DNA from: Roseovarius litoreus
GTDB taxonomy: Bacteria; Pseudomonadota; Alphaproteobacteria; Rhodobacterales; Rhodobacteraceae
DNA length: 64,000 nt
Direction: 5' to 3'
Assembly (NCBI RefSeq): GCF_900142765.1
Contig: NZ_FRCB01000006.1
Coordinates: 1-64,000 of the forward strand
How positions within the stretch are numbered: position 1 is the first letter of the stretch; every line of letters starts with the position of its first letter. The notes under the pieces were generated by a model. The model made no database searches, had not been told where the DNA came from, and was given only the letters and a program-made list of their open reading frames with translations. The translations under genes were made by a program, and so were the position numbers. Positions 60,201 to 64,000 of the stretch are shown piece by piece.

Positions 60201-61211
60201 TTACCGCAGGCGCAACACCGGGGCAGGGCCGATCGGCACGGGGCCAAGCAGCATGCGCCCGTTGCGGAATCCAAGCGGAATATCCAGCGTGTTGGGATTG
60301 CCCGACAGCTGCGACAGCAGCGACAGACCATCTTCGAGCGCCCCGGCCAGACCCGGTGAAATCGCGCCCGCCGCGACCGAAACCTGAAGGATTTCACGCC
60401 AGTTGCGGGCCTTGATGGTGATCTCGCCGGTGGGCAGGCCCTGGGCATCGACGCTGAGCTCGCCGGCGGCCTGAAGCTCCAGCCGGCCCCAACGGGCCTC
60501 GGCCAGTTTCAGGGTGATCTGCCGGGGTTGCGGGCGGGCGACCTCGATGGCGCTGCGATCCCATGGTTTGTCGAACTCGACCGTCATGTCGGCGCTGACC
60601 GCATCGAAACTTTCGGGCAGCGAGCCGTCGGGATCGACCGTTCTGCGCCATGGCAGCGACGGGACCAGACCCTCGGCGGCCAGACCAAGGCGGTAGGTGG
60701 CGGCGTTCTGTATCGGCACATGCTCGGCCGCGAGACGCAGCGCCTGTATCCTGGTCTGGCCTTCGCCCGCGAGCGCGCGGATCACCAGCGTCTCGGCGGT
60801 CAGCGCCGTGCGGTCGATCTGCAACTGGGCGTCGGGGGCGAGCACCAGGCTCGCGCGCATGTCGGAACTTTCGATCTCGTATTTCTCGAGCGGGGTGGCG
60901 AGGCGCTGGCTGTTCGGCCAGACGGCGATGACGTGATTGGGCCGGTAGCTGAGGGCGTTGATCTGGAAGCGCGGCGCGCTCCAGGCGAGCCCGGTGTCGG
61001 GATCGGCGAGGTCAAGATCGTCGATCACCGTGTCGATCCGGTTGGGAAAGCCCTGAACGCCGAGCGCGCCGTAATCGGCCACCCAGCCTTCGGCGCGACG
61101 CGCGTCGAACCAGTCCTCGAAGCCCTGCTGAAGGCTGGAGGATATGATGAACCAATAGCCCGACCACGCCAATGCCGCGACCATCATAAGACCGATAAGA
61201 CCTCTGAGCAT
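60201..61211 (-). CDS. DUF2125 family protein
   Basis: 336 residues with an N-terminal signal/anchor (LIGLMMVAALAWSGYWFI). Typical DUF2125 phrases: WFDARRAEGWVADYGALGV, GFPNRIDTVIDDLDLADP. Probably periplasmic; role unknown. I prefer the ATG at 61211 with GAGGCAGGA upstream; another ATG lies five codons earlier at 61226. Confidence 0.85.
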   Translation of the reverse strand: MLRGLIGLMMVAALAWSGYWFIISSSLQQGFEDWFDARRAEGWVADYGALGVQGFPNRIDTVIDDLDLADPDTGLAWSAPRFQINALSYRPNHVIAVWPNSQRLATPLEKYEIESSDMRASLVLAPDAQLQIDRTALTAETLVIRALAGEGQTRIQALRLAAEHVPIQNAATYRLGLAAEGLVPSLPWRRTVDPDGSLPESFDAVSADMTVEFDKPWDRSAIEVARPQPRQITLKLAEARWGRLELQAAGELSVDAQGLPTGEITIKARNWREILQVSVAAGAISPGLAGALEDGLSLLSQLSGNPNTLDIPLGFRNGRMLLGPVPIGPAPVLRLR

Positions 61212-61244
61212 TCCTGCCTCTTTCATGCTGTCTGCGCATGGTGT

Positions 61245-61360
61245 TTAAAGCGTTTCGCGGAAAACCTGAATCACAGATTTTCGCGAAATGCAGTGTTCCG
61301 TTCAATCGTTGCACGCGTTCCGCCTTTAGCTGATGCCTCAGGTCAAAGGCGGACCGCTTT
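61245..61360. repeat. 116-bp two-hairpin dispersed repeat, copy B
   Basis: Inverted relative to copy A at 35747-35862. Shares GGAACGCGTGCAACGATTG and both hairpins; the first stem is CCGCCTTT/AAAGGCGG here and CCGCCTGT/ACAGGTGG in A. Lies between divergent DUF2125 and cyclotransferase genes. Confidence 0.8.
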
Positions 61361-61389
61361 AAGGCGTCCAAAGCAAGAGGAACAGCAAA

Positions 61390-61920
61390 ATGCAGATGTG
61401 GGTGTTCGGTTATGGATCGCTGGTGTGGAACCCGGGCTTCGAGGTGCAGGACAGGGTGATCGCGACGCTGCCGGGCTATCACCGCAGTTTCTGCATGCGC
61501 TCGATCCATCATCGCGGCACGCCCGAAGAGCCGGGGCTGGTGCTGGCGCTGGATGCGCAGGCGGAGGCGCAATGCCACGGTGTCGCGCTGTCGGTGGCGG
61601 AGGATCGGTCCGAGGCGGTTCTGGCCTATCTGCGCGAGCGCGAGCTGGTGTCGTCGGCCTATCTGGAGAAGATGCTCGAGATCGATCTGGCGGATGGCCG
61701 CAGGGTCGAGGCGGTGACCTATGTGATCGACCCCGATCACGTGCAGTATTGCGGGGGTCTGGACCTTGAGGAACAGGCGCGGATCATCGCGCGGGCGGTC
61801 GGCGGGCGGGGGCCGAACACCGAATATCTGTTCAACACCGCCGCACACTTGGGCGAGTTGGGCATCATCGATGCGGAGTTGGACTGGCTCGCGCGCAGAG
61901 TGCGCGCCTTGAGCGTATAA
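61390..61920 (+). CDS. Gamma-glutamylcyclotransferase (ChaC type)
   Basis: 176 residues. VFGYGSLVWNPGFE is the YGSL substrate loop; acidic catalytic residue in YLREREL. ChaC-type enzymes degrade glutathione to 5-oxoproline and Cys-Gly. Confidence 0.88.
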   Translation: MQMWVFGYGSLVWNPGFEVQDRVIATLPGYHRSFCMRSIHHRGTPEEPGLVLALDAQAEAQCHGVALSVAEDRSEAVLAYLRERELVSSAYLEKMLEIDLADGRRVEAVTYVIDPDHVQYCGGLDLEEQARIIARAVGGRGPNTEYLFNTAAHLGELGIIDAELDWLARRVRALSV

Positions 61921-61988
61921 ATCCTTGGCTTGACCGGTCCGTGCGCGTAGGGTTGGCCCAACGAAAGTCAGAGCCGGGAGCCGTCCAG

Positions 61989-63221
61989 ATGGGCCAGCCG
62001 GACCGTGAGGTCGAGCCGCATTTTTCACGTCCCGTACGCCAGATCGTTCTGATGCTGGTGGTGCTTGGCCTGACCGGGGCCGGGGCCGTTCTGGCGGCGC
62101 CGAGGGTGATGCCGGTCTTCGAGGCGAACCCGTGGCTGAACGGGTTCATCCTGTTCGTCTTCTGCATCGGGGTGGTGGCCTGTTTCTGGCAGGTGGTTCA
62201 GCTGATCGGATCGGTGCGCTGGATCGAAGGATTCGCCGCACAGCATCCCGGCCACGAGATGGTCAAGGCGCCGCAATTGCTGGCGCCGCTGGCCACCTTG
62301 CTGCGCCAGCGCGGCAAGCGGATGCAGATCGCTTCGGGATCGGCGCGGTCGATCCTCGATTCGGTGGCGCAGCGGATCGACGAAGAGCGGGAGATCACCC
62401 GGTATATCGTCAACATGCTCATCTTCCTTGGTCTTCTGGGCACGTTCTATGGTCTTGCGACCACGGTTCCGGCCGTGGTGGACACCATCCGCAGCCTTGC
62501 GCCGCAGGAGGGTGAGGGCGGTGTGGATGTGTTCAACCGCCTGATGACCGGGCTTGAGGCGCAGCTGGGCGGGATGGGCGTGGCCTTTGCCTCGTCGCTG
62601 CTGGGGCTGGCGGGATCGCTGGTGGTGGGTCTTCTGGAGCTATTCGCAAGCCATGGGCAGAACCGGTTCTATCGCGAGTTGGAGGAATGGATGTCCACCA
62701 TCACGCGGGTGGGATTTTCCAGTGGTGACGGCGAACAGGGCGGCGAGGCGCATGTCATGGCCCCCGTGCTGGACCAGATGGCCGAGCAGATGGAAAGCCT
62801 GCAGATGATGCTGACCCAATCGGATGTCAGCCGCGCCATGGTGGATGAAAAGCTGGGCGTGCTGGCGGATTCGATCGAACGTCTGACGCACCGGATGAGC
62901 GATACAAACCCGATCACCGCCGCGTTGAGCCGGGTTGCCGAGGGGCAGGAGCGGTTGATCGAAGTCATGTACGAGCGTCAGGCCCATGGCGGTGACGGTC
63001 TGGATGCCGAAAGCCGGATGCGGCTCCGGTCGATCGATGTGCAGATGCTGCGCATCCTCGAAGAAATCAGCGCCGGCCGGCAGGAGACGATGACCGAGTT
63101 GCGCACCGATCTGGCGGCGCTGACGCGGGTGTTCAACCAGATGCGCAGCCCGGCCCGTGATCTGGCCCGTGATACGGCGCGCGATCCGGCGCAGGGTCCG
63201 GGCGACAGGCAGGAGAGCTAG
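61989..63221 (+). CDS. MotA/TolQ/ExbB-like membrane protein
   Basis: 410 residues: three or four membrane helices (IVLMLVVLGLTGAGAVLAA, NGFILFVFCIGVVACFW, IVNMLIFLGLLGTFYGLAT, GMGVAFASSLLGLAGSLVVG); the last two carry the ExbB/TolQ-type proton-channel pattern. Then a long helical cytoplasmic tail. ATG at 61989 with GGGAG upstream. Pairs with the next gene. Confidence 0.78.
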   Translation: MGQPDREVEPHFSRPVRQIVLMLVVLGLTGAGAVLAAPRVMPVFEANPWLNGFILFVFCIGVVACFWQVVQLIGSVRWIEGFAAQHPGHEMVKAPQLLAPLATLLRQRGKRMQIASGSARSILDSVAQRIDEEREITRYIVNMLIFLGLLGTFYGLATTVPAVVDTIRSLAPQEGEGGVDVFNRLMTGLEAQLGGMGVAFASSLLGLAGSLVVGLLELFASHGQNRFYRELEEWMSTITRVGFSSGDGEQGGEAHVMAPVLDQMAEQMESLQMMLTQSDVSRAMVDEKLGVLADSIERLTHRMSDTNPITAALSRVAEGQERLIEVMYERQAHGGDGLDAESRMRLRSIDVQMLRILEEISAGRQETMTELRTDLAALTRVFNQMRSPARDLARDTARDPAQGPGDRQES

Positions 63222-63224
63222 GCG

Positions 63225-64000
63225 ATGGCGCTTTCCCGGCGCACAGGTGCACGGTTCCAGGCCTCGATCTGGCCGGGTTTCGTGGATGCGATGACCGGGC
63301 TTTTGCTGGTGCTGATGTTCGTTCTGACGATCTTCATGGTCGTGCAATTCGTGCTGCGCGAAACCATCAGCGGACAGGCGAGCGAATTGGACGAGCTGTC
63401 CGCCGAAGTGGCCGCACTGGCCGAGGCGCTGGGGCTGGAGCAGGACCGCAATGCCACGCTGACCGAACGGGTCGGGGAACTGAGCAGCACCTTGAGTGAT
63501 GCGCGCGAGCGCCAGGAGGCGCAGGCGGCGCTGATCGCCTCGCAGGAGTTGGCCCTGGACGAGGCCCGCACCCGGATCGCCAGTTTCGAGGAACAGGTGG
63601 CCGGGTTGTTGGCCGCGCGCGATCAGGCGCTCGGGCAGGTGGCCGATCTGGAAGGACAACGCGCCGAGCTGTTGTCCGAGCAGGAGGCTTTGCAACTGGC
63701 GCTGGCGGATCTGCGCGGCGAGGTGGATGCACAGGCCGAGGCCGCGCGACTGGCCGCGGCCCGCCGCGAGGCGCTGGAGGCGCTGATCGCCGATCTGCGG
63801 ACCGAGGCCGAGCAAAGCGACGAGGCGCGCGCCGCGCTGAGTGCGCAAGTGGCCGATCTGGAGGCCGAACTGAGCCAAGAGGAACAGGCGCGACTGGCCG
63901 AGGCCGCCGCCGCCGAGGCGCTGCGCGCAAGATTGCAGAACGCCGATGCGGAACTGACCGCCATGACCCTTGCGCTGGAGGAACAGCGCCGCCGCGCCGA
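63225..64000 (+). CDS. MotB/OmpA-type coiled-coil membrane protein (partial)
   Basis: Cut by the window end. One N-terminal helix (FVDAMTGLLLVLMFVLTIFMVV) with a MotB-like Asp (D22 region) and then more than 200 residues of coiled coil. An OmpA-like peptidoglycan-binding domain would be expected beyond the end. Three bases after the ExbB-like gene, so the two probably form an ion-driven envelope complex. Confidence 0.75.
   Translation, partial: MALSRRTGARFQASIWPGFVDAMTGLLLVLMFVLTIFMVVQFVLRETISGQASELDELSAEVAALAEALGLEQDRNATLTERVGELSSTLSDARERQEAQAALIASQELALDEARTRIASFEEQVAGLLAARDQALGQVADLEGQRAELLSEQEALQLALADLRGEVDAQAEAARLAAARREALEALIADLRTEAEQSDEARAALSAQVADLEAELSQEEQARLAEAAAAEALRARLQNADAELTAMTLALEEQRRRA

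Overview
The window is a GC-rich alphaproteobacterial chromosome segment, most likely from the Roseobacter group of the Rhodobacteraceae. The evidence is gene content and order: the mre/mrdA/rodA cell-shape cluster, hisD followed by a UPF0262 gene and a small phosphatase, DUF2948 after murA, DUF2125, a TMAO/betaine-type ABC transporter of the Tmo kind, and intergenic repeats. I cannot name the species.

Layout. 1-8.0 kb is an accessory-looking stretch: the 5' end of an unidentified minus-strand gene, a decayed HNH endonuclease gene, a 1738-residue protein joining a DEDD exonuclease-like domain, a RecQ helicase and a UvrD-type helicase, an SbtA-type bicarbonate transporter, and a short IS3 transposase relic. 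8.1-9.0 kb holds an agmatinase-type ureohydrolase. 9.1-18.0 kb is a TMAO-sensing and uptake block: torT, torS and torR lie beside a three-gene ABC transporter (tmoX-tmoW-tmoV type). Two CTGTTCAC direct repeats resembling tor boxes sit exactly between torR and the transporter. 18.1-22.6 kb is a thiamine operon (thiD-thiO-thiS-thiG-thiE-thiF) led by a TPP riboswitch. 22.7-31.1 kb (minus strand) is one long unit: acyl-CoA ligase, phosphotransferase, thioesterase, a RAM-only Lrp protein and a complete branched-chain-type ABC transporter. That unit contains an unrecognised Pro/Arg-rich ORF that overlaps the start or stop codon at both of its ends.

31.2-41.4 kb carries metabolic genes: rpe, gph, an M20 deacylase, panC-panB, an arabinose-5-phosphate isomerase, an MFS transporter, trhO, pncA, a uracil-DNA glycosylase and an sseB-like gene. 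41.5-48.1 kb (minus) is ghrA followed by rodA-mrdA-mreD-mreC-mreB, then tRNA-Thr. 48.4-54.1 kb (mostly plus) has a small conserved-looking ORF, murA, a DUF2948 gene, a minus-strand cytochrome c, hisD, UPF0262, a low-molecular-weight phosphatase, an NTF2-like protein and a GNAT acetyltransferase. 54.4-64 kb has an LpxR-like lipid A deacylase, a Hint-domain protein, rpsD, hisC, a tyrA-type dehydrogenase, an extensin-like lipoprotein, a DUF2125 gene, a gamma-glutamylcyclotransferase, and an ExbB/MotA-like plus coiled-coil membrane pair cut by the window end.

The most interesting items are the triple-domain exonuclease-RecQ-UvrD protein next to a broken HNH nuclease, the apparent rewiring of TorTSR to TMAO import with candidate tor boxes, the coupled 112-residue ORF inside the liv operon, and a 116-bp two-hairpin repeat present twice with a compensatory stem change. 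All calls rest on reading translations and DNA by eye; no database search was run.
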